Shown in pieces: positions 9,327-16,967 of a DNA stretch of 64,000 bases. Numbering within the stretch: position 1 is the stretch's first letter; every line of letters begins with the position of its first letter. The DNA is taken from assembly GCF_024435355.1 (NCBI RefSeq), contig NZ_JAMJWG010000009.1:124001-188000 (forward strand), written 5' to 3'. The notes below the pieces were generated by a model. It had not been told where the DNA came from. It worked only from the letters and a program-made list of their open reading frames with translations, and did not search any database. The DNA comes from Streptomyces odontomachi. GTDB taxonomy: Bacteria; Actinomycetota; Actinomycetes; Streptomycetales; Streptomycetaceae. The translations under genes and the position numbers were made by a program.

Positions 9327-11062
9327 CAGGCCGCCTCCGCTTCCGTCAGCTGGGAGAGCACGATCTCCCGGTAGGTGTCGTTCCGAGCCATCAGCTCGTG
9401 GTGCCGCCCGGTGCCCACGACCCGGCCCTCGTCCAGCACGATGATGCGGTCGGCGTCGCGGATGGTGGCCACCCGCTGGGCGACGATCAGCACGGTCGCG
9501 TCGGCGGTCTCCCGGCCGAGTGCGGCGCGCAGCGCGGCGTCGGTCGCGTAGTCGAGCGCCGAGAACGAGTCGTCGAAGAGGTAGATCTCCGGCCGCTGCA
9601 CCAGCGTGCGGGCGATCGCGAGCCGCTGCCGCTGGCCGCCGGAGACGTTGGTGCCGCCCTGCGCGATCTCCGCGTCCAAGCCGCCCTCCAGCGCGTTCTC
9701 GACGAAGTCGCGGGCCTGCGCCACCTCCAGGGCGTGCCACAGCTCGTCGTCGGTCGCGTCCGGGTTGCCGTAGCGCAGGTTGCTGGCGACGGTGCCCGCG
9801 AACAGGTACGGCTTCTGCGGCACCAGACCGACCGTCTTCGCCAGCAGCGCCCCGTCCAGGGTGCGCACGTCGTTGCCGTCGACGAGCACCACCCCGTCGG
9901 TCACGTCGAAGAGCCGCGGCACGAGGCCGAGCAGGGTCGACTTGCCGCTGCCCGTGGAGCCGATGACCGCGGTCGTCTCGCCGGGCCTGGCCACCAGGCT
10001 GACGCCCTTCAGCACGGGCTCCTCGGCGCCGGGGTAGCGGAAGCCGGCGTCCCGGATCTCCAGGTGGCCGTGCCTTTGCAGCTGCCGTACCGGTGCGCTG
10101 GGCGGCACCACGCTGCTCTCGGTGCCGAGCACCTCCTGGATGCGCTCGGCGCACACCTCGGCGCGCGGCACCATCATGAACATGAAGGTGGCCATCATCA
10201 CCGACATCACGATCTGCATCAGATACGCGAGGAACGCGGTGAGCGCGCCGATCTGCATGCCGCCGCTGTCGATACGGTGCGCGCCGAACCACACCACGGC
10301 GATCGACGACAGGTTCACCACCGACATCACCAGGGGGAACATCAGCGCCAGCAGCCGCCCGGTGCCGAGCGACATCCCGGTCAGCTCCTCGTTGGCACCC
10401 CGGAACCGCTCCTTCTCGTAGTCGTCCCTGACGAAGGCACGAATGACGCGGTTGCCGGTGATCTGCTCGCGCAGGATGCGGTTCACCGTGTCCAGGCGCT
10501 TCTGCATGCCCCGGAACAGCGGGCGCAGCCGGCGCACGATCAGGCTCACGCTCAGGCCGAGCACCGGCAGCACGGCGAGCAGCACGGCGGAGAGCGGCAC
10601 GTCCTGGCCGAGCGCCATCACGACGCCGCCGACGCACATGATCGGCGCCGAGACCATCAGGGTGAACGACATCAGGGTGAGCATCTGCACCTGCTGCACG
10701 TCGTTCGTGGTGCGGGTGATCAGCGTCGGCGCGCCGAAGTGGCCCACCTCGCGCGCGGAGAAGGACTGCACCCGCGCGAAGACGGCGGACCGCAGGTCCC
10801 GGCCGAGCGCGGACGCGGTACGGGCGCCGAAGAAGACGGCGCCGATGTTGCCCACCGCCTGGAGGACGGTGATGCCGATCATGAGTGCGCCGAAGGACAG
10901 GATGTAGCCCGTGTCGCCCTTCACGACACCGTTGTCGATGATGTCCGCGTTGAGGGTGGGCAGATAGAGAGTGGCGCAGGTCTGCATGAGTTGCAGCAGC
11001 ACCAGAGCGGCGATGGGTCTTTGGTACGGGCCCAGGTAGGTCCGTAGGAGTCGTATGAGCAC
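9326..11062 (-). CDS. ABC exporter half-transporter, degenerate-site subunit
   Basis: First gene of the exporter pair, 578 residues from a GTG start. Six membrane helices occupy residues 15-300. The ATPase domain has Walker A GSTGSGKS and the canonical signature VSGGQRQRLAIAR. Walker B reads IYLFDDSFSALD, with Asp in place of the catalytic Glu, and the H-loop reads VAQRV, with Gln in place of His. These changes are typical of the non-catalytic subunit in heterodimeric exporters such as TM287 or MdlA-type proteins. One-base overlap couples it to its partner. Confidence 0.92.
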   Translation of the reverse strand: MLIRLLRTYLGPYQRPIAALVLLQLMQTCATLYLPTLNADIIDNGVVKGDTGYILSFGALMIGITVLQAVGNIGAVFFGARTASALGRDLRSAVFARVQSFSAREVGHFGAPTLITRTTNDVQQVQMLTLMSFTLMVSAPIMCVGGVVMALGQDVPLSAVLLAVLPVLGLSVSLIVRRLRPLFRGMQKRLDTVNRILREQITGNRVIRAFVRDDYEKERFRGANEELTGMSLGTGRLLALMFPLVMSVVNLSSIAVVWFGAHRIDSGGMQIGALTAFLAYLMQIVMSVMMATFMFMMVPRAEVCAERIQEVLGTESSVVPPSAPVRQLQRHGHLEIRDAGFRYPGAEEPVLKGVSLVARPGETTAVIGSTGSGKSTLLGLVPRLFDVTDGVVLVDGNDVRTLDGALLAKTVGLVPQKPYLFAGTVASNLRYGNPDATDDELWHALEVAQARDFVENALEGGLDAEIAQGGTNVSGGQRQRLAIARTLVQRPEIYLFDDSFSALDYATDAALRAALGRETADATVLIVAQRVATIRDADRIIVLDEGRVVGTGRHHELMARNDTYREIVLSQLTEAEAA

Positions 11063-11468
11063 GCTGCGTCTCTCGGGGTCGGGGGTAATTCTGGGGTCGC
11101 GAGATCTGGGTGTTGTTCGAGTGCCTTGAGTGGCATGCCACCGGGTGGCGTGCCGTATCCCCTATCGTCCGACATTCCACCCGCGTTACCTCAATCGGCC
11201 AGCCGCGGATCAGCCCGAAAACACGCCGGATTGCACCGGCTCGGCTCGATGGGGCGACTTGGGATGCTCCGGCACGGTACGGCACAAGACTGTGGAACCG
11301 GCCGGCACATGGCGCATACCAGAGGGTGCCCGGCGCACGGCGCCCGAAGCGGCACGCGTACCCGCCCAGCACCCCGAACGCCACCGCGCAACAGGGCTGG
11401 GGGCCCGTACGACCTACGACCGATCTACGGCCGCCCCACGCACGGCCTGCTCATGACCTGCGGCCGGC
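11063..11468. other. intergenic region upstream of the ABC exporter pair
   Basis: About 400 bases between two minus-strand genes. Open frames here are GC-driven and show no family features or binding sites. It should contain the exporter promoter and the 3' end of the xylulokinase-type transcript; no clear element was recognised. Confidence 0.4.
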
Positions 11469-12932
11469 CTACGAGGCGTCGGCCGGAAATGCTCCCGGAT
11501 GGGTCTGGTCGCGTACGGCCGTGTACTGCTGCCGGACCGCCTGGCCGGCCGCGTGCTCGTCGCCCGGCTCGAAGATCTGCATCGAGGAGCCCTGCCAGTC
11601 CGGCGGGGTGGCCGGCGACAGCTCGCCCTCGGCGGCACCCAGCGCCCAGGCGGCCTGCCGGGCCGCGCCGAGCGCCGCGTAGTCCGCGGGCCGCACCACC
11701 GCGACCGGGGCGCCCAGCAGGCTCGGCGCAGCGACCTGCACGGCGGGCAGGTCGGCCGCCGCGCCCAGCAGGAACACCCGGCGTACCGCCACGCCCCTCT
11801 CGCGCAGCACGTCCAGCGCGTCGGCGAGCCCGCACAGCATGCCCTCGAACGCGGCGCGCGCCAGATGCTCGGGCTTCATCGACTCGCGGCGCAGCCCCGC
11901 CAGCGTGCCCGCGGTGTGCGGCAGGTAGGGGGTGCGCTCACCTTCCAGATAGGGGAGCAGCACGAGCCCGTGCGCGCCGGGCGTCGACTTCAGCGCCAGC
12001 GCCGACAGACCCTCCAGGTCCACGCCGAGCAGCTCGGCGGCGCCCCGCAGGGTGCGTACCGCGTTGAGGGTGTGCACGACCGGCAGGTGCATGCCGCTGG
12101 CGTCGGCCAGGCAGGTGATCATGCCGGTGGAGTCGGTCAGTGCCTCGGAGTGCACCGCCATCACCGACCCCGAGGCGCCGAGCGAGACCACCGCGTCGCC
12201 GGGTCCGACGCCGAGCCCGAAAGCGGCGGCCATCGTCTCCCCGGTGCCCGCCGAGATCAGCAGCCCCTCCGGCGTGGTGCCCGCGGGCTCGGAGGGCCCC
12301 AGCACGTCGGGCACGGTCGCCGGGTGACCGAGCGCCAACTCCACCAGGTCCGGACGGTATGCGCCGGTGGCCGTCGACCAGTAGCCGGTACTGGACGCGG
12401 CGCCGCGGTCGGTGGTGCGCCGCGCGGGGCGACCCAGCAGTTGCCACACCAGCCAGTCGTGGGCGCCCATGAGGCAGGCGGTGCGGGCCGCGGCCTCCGG
12501 TTCCGACCGGGCCAGCCAGCGCAGCTTCGTCACCGGCTGCGCGGCCTGGGGGATGCAGCCGACGGCCTCCGCCCACGCCGCCCGGCCGCCGAGCCGGTCG
12601 ATCAGGTCCGCCGCCGCGGCCTGGGTCCGCTTGTCGTTGCCGACCAGCGCGGGGCGCACGGTGCCGCCCTGCGCGTCGAGCGGGACGAGTGCGTTCTGCT
12701 GGGCGCAGACCCCGATCGCGCGTACCCCTTCGAGCAGCCCGCCGGCGGCCGCGTCGCCCAGGGAGAGCAGCCAGGCCTGCGGGTCGATGTCGCTGGCGCG
12801 GCCCGCCCCGGACTCGCCGCCCTCGGTCGGATGCGGCGCGTACCCCTCCCTGAGCACGGCACCGGTGTCCGTGTCGCACACGACGATGCGCGTGAATTCC
12901 GGTGAGCTGTCCAGTCCGGCGACTATCCCCAT
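11469..12932 (-). CDS. xylB: FGGY-family carbohydrate kinase, xylulokinase-like
   Basis: Predicted to phosphorylate a ketopentose, most likely D-xylulose, feeding the pentose phosphate pathway. 487 residues from ATG 12932 (MGIVAGLDSS); no strong binding site is visible and an in-frame ATG at 12950 is an alternative. The N-terminal FGGY half has DKRTQAAAADLIDRLGG and the catalytic-Asp region LMGAHDWLVWQLLG. The C-terminal half has GASGSVMAV (phosphate contact) and LLPYLEGERTPYLP. Odd feature: the first phosphate loop reads DSSPEFT where family members usually have DSSTQST. No xylose isomerase is adjacent. Confidence 0.82.
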   Translation of the reverse strand: MGIVAGLDSSPEFTRIVVCDTDTGAVLREGYAPHPTEGGESGAGRASDIDPQAWLLSLGDAAAGGLLEGVRAIGVCAQQNALVPLDAQGGTVRPALVGNDKRTQAAAADLIDRLGGRAAWAEAVGCIPQAAQPVTKLRWLARSEPEAAARTACLMGAHDWLVWQLLGRPARRTTDRGAASSTGYWSTATGAYRPDLVELALGHPATVPDVLGPSEPAGTTPEGLLISAGTGETMAAAFGLGVGPGDAVVSLGASGSVMAVHSEALTDSTGMITCLADASGMHLPVVHTLNAVRTLRGAAELLGVDLEGLSALALKSTPGAHGLVLLPYLEGERTPYLPHTAGTLAGLRRESMKPEHLARAAFEGMLCGLADALDVLRERGVAVRRVFLLGAAADLPAVQVAAPSLLGAPVAVVRPADYAALGAARQAAWALGAAEGELSPATPPDWQGSSMQIFEPGDEHAAGQAVRQQYTAVRDQTHPGAFPADAS

Positions 12933-13235
12933 GCGGCGATTCTGCCGCATGGGGGAGGGGTCCCGTGGCCGGCGGTGGAGGTCGGGCGGTCCATGGAGGT
13001 CATCGGACGGTCCGACCGCGGCCGACTGCGGCCACCGGCCGTGCGGATGCTGCGTGGCAGCACACGAATAGATGTGACGTACGCCACTGCGCAACGGTTG
13101 GAGACAGGGGCGAAAGGGTGCGACACGCCCGAGGGAAAAAATCCGGAGGGACTGCTTCCGAAAGGGCCCCGAAGCCTGCGCCGAACGCCACCGCCGTAAC
13201 GGTGCGCGCCCGGCGCGCCGGGGTGCCGGGCGCCG
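12933..13235. other. intergenic region upstream of xylB-type gene
   Basis: About 300 bases between two minus-strand genes; presumably holds the xylB-type promoter. A short plus-strand open frame here shows no recognisable protein features and no convincing binding site, so it is not called. Confidence 0.35.
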
Positions 13236-13541
13236 TCAGGTCGTGCCCGAGCCCCAGTCGTCGGTGCCGGTGCGGCCGTTGCTGCGGGCCCGTACCGCCC
13301 GCATGCGGTCCGCCACCGAGTCCGGCACCCGCTCGCCGACCTTGCCACTCACCGAGTGGTACGCCCGACCTGCCAGGTCCCGGCTCTGCTGGGCGGCGGA
13401 CTCGGCGGTGTTACGGACGGCGGGGTTCTGGGCCAGCTCCCGGGCGGACTTCTTGATCTTCTCGTACTGCTCGCGCCCCGCGCGGGTCCCCAGGACGTAA
13501 CCGACGGCGAGTCCCGCGGCGAATGTGAGCCGGTAGCGCAT
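13236..13541 (-). CDS. YtxH-like small membrane-anchored protein
   Basis: 101-residue protein starting at ATG 13541, with GGAAGG about 9 bases upstream; the GTG nine bases earlier overlaps that site and is rejected. MRYRLTFAAGLAVGYVLGTRAG forms one membrane segment ending in the GxxAGREQYEKIKK motif common in actinobacterial YtxH-type proteins. The rest is an amphipathic, charged helix with a disordered Gly/Thr tail. Function unknown; stress-related membrane association is the usual guess. The fold is clear, the role is not. Confidence 0.8.
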   Translation of the reverse strand: MRYRLTFAAGLAVGYVLGTRAGREQYEKIKKSARELAQNPAVRNTAESAAQQSRDLAGRAYHSVSGKVGERVPDSVADRMRAVRARSNGRTGTDDWGSGTT

Positions 13542-13685
13542 GGCGGCCACCCTTCCGTTGAGTCCGAGACGGTCTCTAGAACCGATTGGCGGAGCACCCC
13601 CCTGCTTGCGCTAATGTATGCGGTGCGGAGAGCGCGCGCTGCCTGGGCAGCTACCCCGGAAGACGCGTTCGATGCACCGAGGCAA

Positions 13686-13758
13686 TCCTCCGTAGCTCAA
13701 TTGGCAGAGCAGCCGGCTGTTAACCGGCAGGTTACTGGTTCGAGTCCAGTCGGGGGAG
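13686..13758 (+). tRNA. tRNA-Asn (GTT)
   Basis: 73-base cloverleaf. The acceptor stem TCCTCCG pairs with CGGGGGA with one T-G wobble; the anticodon stem is GCCGG/CCGGC around loop CTGTTAA, with anticodon GTT at 13719-13721; the T arm is ACTGG-TTCGAGT-CCAGT. The discriminator is G. CCA is not encoded. Confidence 0.97.
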
Positions 13759-13763
13759 CTCGA

Positions 13764-13836
13764 TCCTCCGTAGCTCAATTGGCAGAGCAGCCGGCTGTTA
13801 ACCGGCAGGTTACTGGTTCGAGTCCAGTCGGGGGAG
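13764..13836 (+). tRNA. tRNA-Asn (GTT), second identical copy
   Basis: Sequence identical to the preceding tRNA-Asn gene and separated from it by five bases, so the two are probably co-transcribed. It is followed immediately by an intrinsic terminator. A recent tandem duplication or gene conversion keeps them identical. Confidence 0.97.
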
Positions 13837-13844
13837 CAGCCGGG

Positions 13845-13869
13845 AAGGACCCCTCAGGGGTCCTTTTTT
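13845..13869 (+). terminator. intrinsic terminator of the tRNA-Asn pair
   Basis: A perfect 9-bp stem AAGGACCCC/GGGGTCCTT with a 3-base loop is followed by a T run. This is a textbook Rho-independent terminator directly after the second tRNA-Asn. Confidence 0.92.
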
Positions 13870-14002
13870 GTGCCTGGTGGAACCACCTCGGCCAGCAAGA
13901 AGTCCTCTTGGTCGTGCGATGCCGACCAGCCGAGGCAGGAGATCGTATGAGCAGCTATGCTGCGGCAGACGGCGCGCACAAGTGTGCGCGACGCGCCGTA
14001 AC

Positions 14003-14079
14003 GGGGCGGTAGCTCAGCCGGTTAGAGCAGCGGACTCATAATCCGTCGGCCGTGGGTTCGAGTCCCACCCGCCCCACCA
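14003..14079 (+). tRNA. tRNA with CAT anticodon (elongator Met or Ile2)
   Basis: Acceptor GGGGCGG pairs perfectly with CCGCCCC; the discriminator is A and CCA is encoded (14077-14079). The anticodon loop CTCATAA carries CAT. It lacks the mismatched first acceptor pair and the GGG/CCC anticodon stem of initiator tRNA. It could be elongator tRNA-Met or tRNA-Ile2, whose C34 is modified to lysidine by TilS; I cannot separate these by eye. A TATGCT hexamer about 50 bases upstream could be its -10 box. Confidence 0.93.
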
Positions 14080-14240
14080 CGCGCAGTCTGCACTACCCCC
14101 TTCCTATCTGCGGGTACGCAGGAACGGCGGGCGCCACACCCGGGTGGCGACCGCCGTTCATCCGTTCAGAGCAAGATCGAGTGCTGGTCTGCTTCACCCG
14201 CACCCGCACCAGCACCGGCAGCCGCACCCGCTGGTCCGCT

Positions 14241-15674
14241 TCAGTACGCGTCGAAGTACTCGCGCTGTTCCCAGTCGGTGGTCGCCCGGTGGAAGCGGTC
14301 GATCTCGTGCCGCTTGATCGTGGCCAGGTAGTCGACGAAGGCGTCACCGAGTTCGGCCCGCAACAGTGCGCTCTGCTCGAAGTGCGGAAGGGCCTCTTCC
14401 AGAGTCTTGGGCAGTGGCCGGGCGTCGTGGGGGCGGGGTGTCCGGGCCGGTGGGCCGGGGTCCTTCCTGGTGCGGAGTCCGTCCCTGCCGCTGATGATCT
14501 GGGAAGCCAGGTAGAGGTAGGGGTTGGCGGCGGGGTCGCCGACGCGGTTCTCCAGGCGGGTGTGGGGTCCCTCGTGGCCACCCGCGACCCTGATCAGGAC
14601 GTCGCGGTTCTCCTCGGCCCAGGCGATGCGGTCGGGGGCGAACGATCCGGATCTGTATCGCTTGTATCCGTTGAGGGTGGGCGTGGTCAGTACCGCGCAG
14701 GCGTTGGCATGCTCCAGCAGGCCCCCCATGAACCAGGAGCCGGTGTCCGACAGCAGCTGTCCGGCCTTCCCGGCGAAACAGTTTCCCTGTGTTCCGTTGC
14801 GCAGGGACTGGTGCAGATGCCAGCCGCTGGGCACGACGTCGTCCAGTTGGGGCCGTGACATGAAGGTCGCGTGGTAGCCGTGCCGGCGGCAGAGTTGCCT
14901 GACCGTACTGCGCACGAGCATCACCGTGTCCGCGGCGGTCATACCCGCGAGGGGCTCGAAGGTGAGTTCCACCTGGCCCGGACCCCACTCCTCCTCCACG
15001 GTGGCCAAGGGCAGTTCGAGCGAGACGATGCCGTCGCGAAGGGCGTGCACGACGGTCTCCAACTCGTCTTCGCTCAGCGCCGCCGTGCCGGGGCCGTGCG
15101 CGGGGCGGGGCGGGCCGGGGAACGGGGAGAGGGCGCCGTCGGGGCCCGGGCCGGATGGTCGTAATGGTCGCGTCCGGGTGATGTAGAACTCCAACTCGAT
15201 GCCCGCGACATACTCGTATCCCGCGCCGGCCAACCCGTCGAGCTGGGCACGCAGAATGCCGCGCGTGTCGAAAGGCACCCGCTCGCCGGATCGGAAGTAC
15301 AGGTCTCCCAGGATCCAGCCGGTCGCCGGTAGCCACGGCAACGGTGTGAAGGTGGCCGGGTCCGGCACCAGTACCGCGTTCGGAAGTCCCGCGATCCTCG
15401 GGCCGCCCAGCGAGGATGCGCCGGACAGCGGGACCACCAGGTCGCCGGAGGTGTCGAAGAGCAACGGCGCCGTCTGGAAATCCTTGCCGTGCCGAAGCGC
15501 CTTCAAGAAGTGCGCAGTTTCCAGGGTCTTGCCGCGCAGAGTGCCATGTTGGTCCGCCCAACTCAGGCGCACCTGGGACAGGTCGAGCCGGCGGATCCGC
15601 GACGCCAGCTCCTCGGCCGCTCCCTGCTGTTGCTCCGTCCATAGCTCATGACGGCTGACGAAACAAGAATCCAT
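14241..15674 (-). CDS. glutamine-synthetase-like amide ligase (GlnA family)
   Basis: ATP-dependent gamma-glutamyl or related amide ligase of the glutamine synthetase fold, 477 residues from ATG 15674 with GGAGAG 7 bases upstream. The N-terminal beta-grasp domain is recognisable (SWADQHGTLRGK). The catalytic domain shows the metal-binding strand GIELEFYI, the ATP/metal segment SGWHLHQS, a substrate-loop region LNGYKRYRSGSFAP and TRLENRVGDPAANPYLYLA. A Gly/Pro-rich insert lies near residues 170-195. Its sequence differs from housekeeping GlnA; relatives ligate glutamate to amines or polyamines. It is divergent from the SyrB2-like gene across a shared 182-base region, which suggests a joint pathway in which it could amidate or glutamylate the modified amino acid. 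Substrate unknown. Confidence 0.85.
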   Translation of the reverse strand: MDSCFVSRHELWTEQQQGAAEELASRIRRLDLSQVRLSWADQHGTLRGKTLETAHFLKALRHGKDFQTAPLLFDTSGDLVVPLSGASSLGGPRIAGLPNAVLVPDPATFTPLPWLPATGWILGDLYFRSGERVPFDTRGILRAQLDGLAGAGYEYVAGIELEFYITRTRPLRPSGPGPDGALSPFPGPPRPAHGPGTAALSEDELETVVHALRDGIVSLELPLATVEEEWGPGQVELTFEPLAGMTAADTVMLVRSTVRQLCRRHGYHATFMSRPQLDDVVPSGWHLHQSLRNGTQGNCFAGKAGQLLSDTGSWFMGGLLEHANACAVLTTPTLNGYKRYRSGSFAPDRIAWAEENRDVLIRVAGGHEGPHTRLENRVGDPAANPYLYLASQIISGRDGLRTRKDPGPPARTPRPHDARPLPKTLEEALPHFEQSALLRAELGDAFVDYLATIKRHEIDRFHRATTDWEQREYFDAY

Positions 15675-15856
15675 TGAGCTCTCCAGGGCAGGATACAGAG
15701 GACGGGGGAGGAGGTGATCGCGCTTTATCCATGGCGAAATTTACCTGCCCATCGACTTCACGTATACGGACTTACTTCTCGAATCCCGTCGAATCGCATG
15801 GGCGGCAAGCGCGGCAGAAGACGCAGCAGGTTGAAGGAGAGCAGAAGGAGGACAGC
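15675..15856. promoter_or_regulatory. divergent promoter region of ligase and SyrB2-like gene
   Basis: 182 bases between divergent starts, more AT-rich than the surroundings, especially around 15727-15800. It should carry both promoters. AAGGAGG at 15845-15851 is the binding site for the plus-strand gene. No known operator was recognised. Confidence 0.55.
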
Positions 15857-16759
15857 GTGACGGAGCGATCAATGCTGGGGCTGACCGACCAGGAGATTGA
15901 ATTCTTTAATGCGAACGGTTTTGTGGGGCCGTTCGACCTGTATGCACCGGAAGAGGCGCCCCTGCGGTGGAACCAGGCACTGATCGAGATGGTCGTGTCC
16001 CAGCACAAGCCGCACAACTCGACGGTCATCAACTACGACCGACACCTGGATTGCGACACCTTATCTGCGCATATCAGCCGTCCCGAGATCATTTGGAAGC
16101 TCCGCAGCCTGATCGGCGACGACATCCTGTGCTGGAAGTCGAACATCTTCAAGAAGGACCCGGGTGACACCGGTACGGGATGGCATCAGGTGGAGACCTT
16201 CATCGTAGGGGAAACCACCACGTCCGCGACGCCTTCTCTGACGTTCACCGAACACGGGCGTTTCCATGCGAACGAGCTCACGGCCTGGACCGCCATGTCG
16301 GACGTGCGGGCAGAAAACGGCTGCCTGCGCTTCGTCGCCGGCAGTCACAAGCGGTGGTACTACGACGAGAACAAGCAACTGGTCTTGAACCAGGAGGGTG
16401 CGTCAAAGGACTTCTTCGGGTACGACTACGCGGAACTCAAGCTTGACCAGGAATGGAACCCTGATCAGGAGAACGTCGTCAACATGGAGATGAAAGCCGG
16501 TCAGTTCGTCCTTTTCACCGAGAAGTGCGTGCACGGCTCCTTGCCCAATGTCAGCGACGCCACCCGGATGGGATACGCGTCACGGTATGTCCCGCCCTCG
16601 GTCAAGGTCTACGAGAACGTCGCGAAGCTGGAGGAATTCGGGGACTCGATCGACCTCGGTTACCACGGCTGCGTGCTGGTTTCGGGTGAGGACGAATACG
16701 GGTACAACCGACTTCATCAGCGCAGCCTGAACGGGTTCGAATTCGGACGGATCGGCTGA
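15857..16759 (+). CDS. SyrB2-like non-heme Fe(II)/2-oxoglutarate halogenase-family protein (HxV variant)
   Basis: 300-residue PhyH-superfamily protein resembling SyrB2-type chlorinating enzymes along its whole length: NGFVGPFDLYAPEE, NYDRHLDCD, SRPEI, LCWKS, WHQVETF, ENGCLRFVAGS, FFGYDYAEL, MKAGQFVLF and RMGYASRYVP all have SyrB2 counterparts. Iron ligands are H110 and H226; R243 matches the Arg that clamps 2-oxoglutarate. In hydroxylases the residue two after the first His is Asp/Glu; in SyrB2-type halogenases it is Ala or Gly, leaving room for chloride. Here it is V112 (HQV). The protein therefore lacks the carboxylate ligand, as halogenases do, but with a bulkier residue. GTG 15857 has AAGGAGG 5 bases upstream. 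SyrB2 acts on carrier-bound amino acids; no NRPS or carrier gene is visible here, so a free amino acid substrate or a trans partner is possible. Family certain, activity inferred. Confidence 0.88.
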   Translation: MTERSMLGLTDQEIEFFNANGFVGPFDLYAPEEAPLRWNQALIEMVVSQHKPHNSTVINYDRHLDCDTLSAHISRPEIIWKLRSLIGDDILCWKSNIFKKDPGDTGTGWHQVETFIVGETTTSATPSLTFTEHGRFHANELTAWTAMSDVRAENGCLRFVAGSHKRWYYDENKQLVLNQEGASKDFFGYDYAELKLDQEWNPDQENVVNMEMKAGQFVLFTEKCVHGSLPNVSDATRMGYASRYVPPSVKVYENVAKLEEFGDSIDLGYHGCVLVSGEDEYGYNRLHQRSLNGFEFGRIG

Positions 16760-16775
16760 ACAGCGCCCGTCGCGT

Positions 16776-16794
16776 GGCTCACTTACCCTGAGCC
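16776..16794 (+). terminator. putative hairpin after SyrB2-like gene
   Basis: GGCTCA/TGAGCC arms with a 7-base loop begin 16 bases after the stop codon. No T-run follows, as is common in high-GC actinomycetes, so terminator function is only likely. Confidence 0.4.
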
Positions 16795-16827
16795 CCGGGA
16801 AGCAGCGTGGCGGGGGAGGGGCGGGGC

Positions 16828-16965
16828 GTGGAGGTCAGTCTGACGTTCAGCGGCGGCGCGGCGGGGGAAGAGGGCGGCGACGCCGGCGAGTTCGCGTCGT
16901 CGCTCCACCGCTGGTTGGCGGCCGGACCCGAGCTGCCCGCCCCGGCCGAGGAAGGCGCGGAGTAG
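16828..16965 (+). CDS. truncated EACC1-like peptide (effector-associated component)
   Basis: 45-residue frame starting at GTG 16828 behind a GGGGAGGGG site; an in-frame GTG at 16807 is an alternative. It reads EVSLTFSG, a Gly/Ala/Glu-rich loop, then SSLHRWLAAGPEL, matching the first strand and helix of effector-associated constant component 1 (EACC1) proteins. Those are normally about 110-130 residues and continue into a hydrophobic segment and a second domain, which are missing here; the frame ends in a short Pro/Glu tail. The stop is two bases before the GTG of the caspase gene, which fits the known EACC1-plus-effector layout. Family assignment is from memory of the pattern and tentative; it may be a decayed or minimal version. 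Confidence 0.6.
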   Translation: MEVSLTFSGGAAGEEGGDAGEFASSLHRWLAAGPELPAPAEEGAE

Positions 16966-16967
16966 CC

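Noticed and set aside
6537..9374. 945-codon plus-strand open frame
   Set aside because: It lies across the permease and antisense to the ABC exporter gene, is Arg/Gly/His-rich with no domain, and arises from GC-biased codon shadowing.
11110..12067. Plus-strand open frames near the xylB-type gene
   Set aside because: Arg/Pro/Ala composition, no binding sites, antisense to a real kinase.
12975..13199. 74-codon plus-strand frame upstream of xylB
   Set aside because: Composition and lack of a binding site suggest chance; no recognisable features.
15674..15856. Upstream extension of the SyrB2-like frame
   Set aside because: It would begin at the ligase start codon region; the sequence is not SyrB2-like and the strong AAGGAGG favours GTG 15857.
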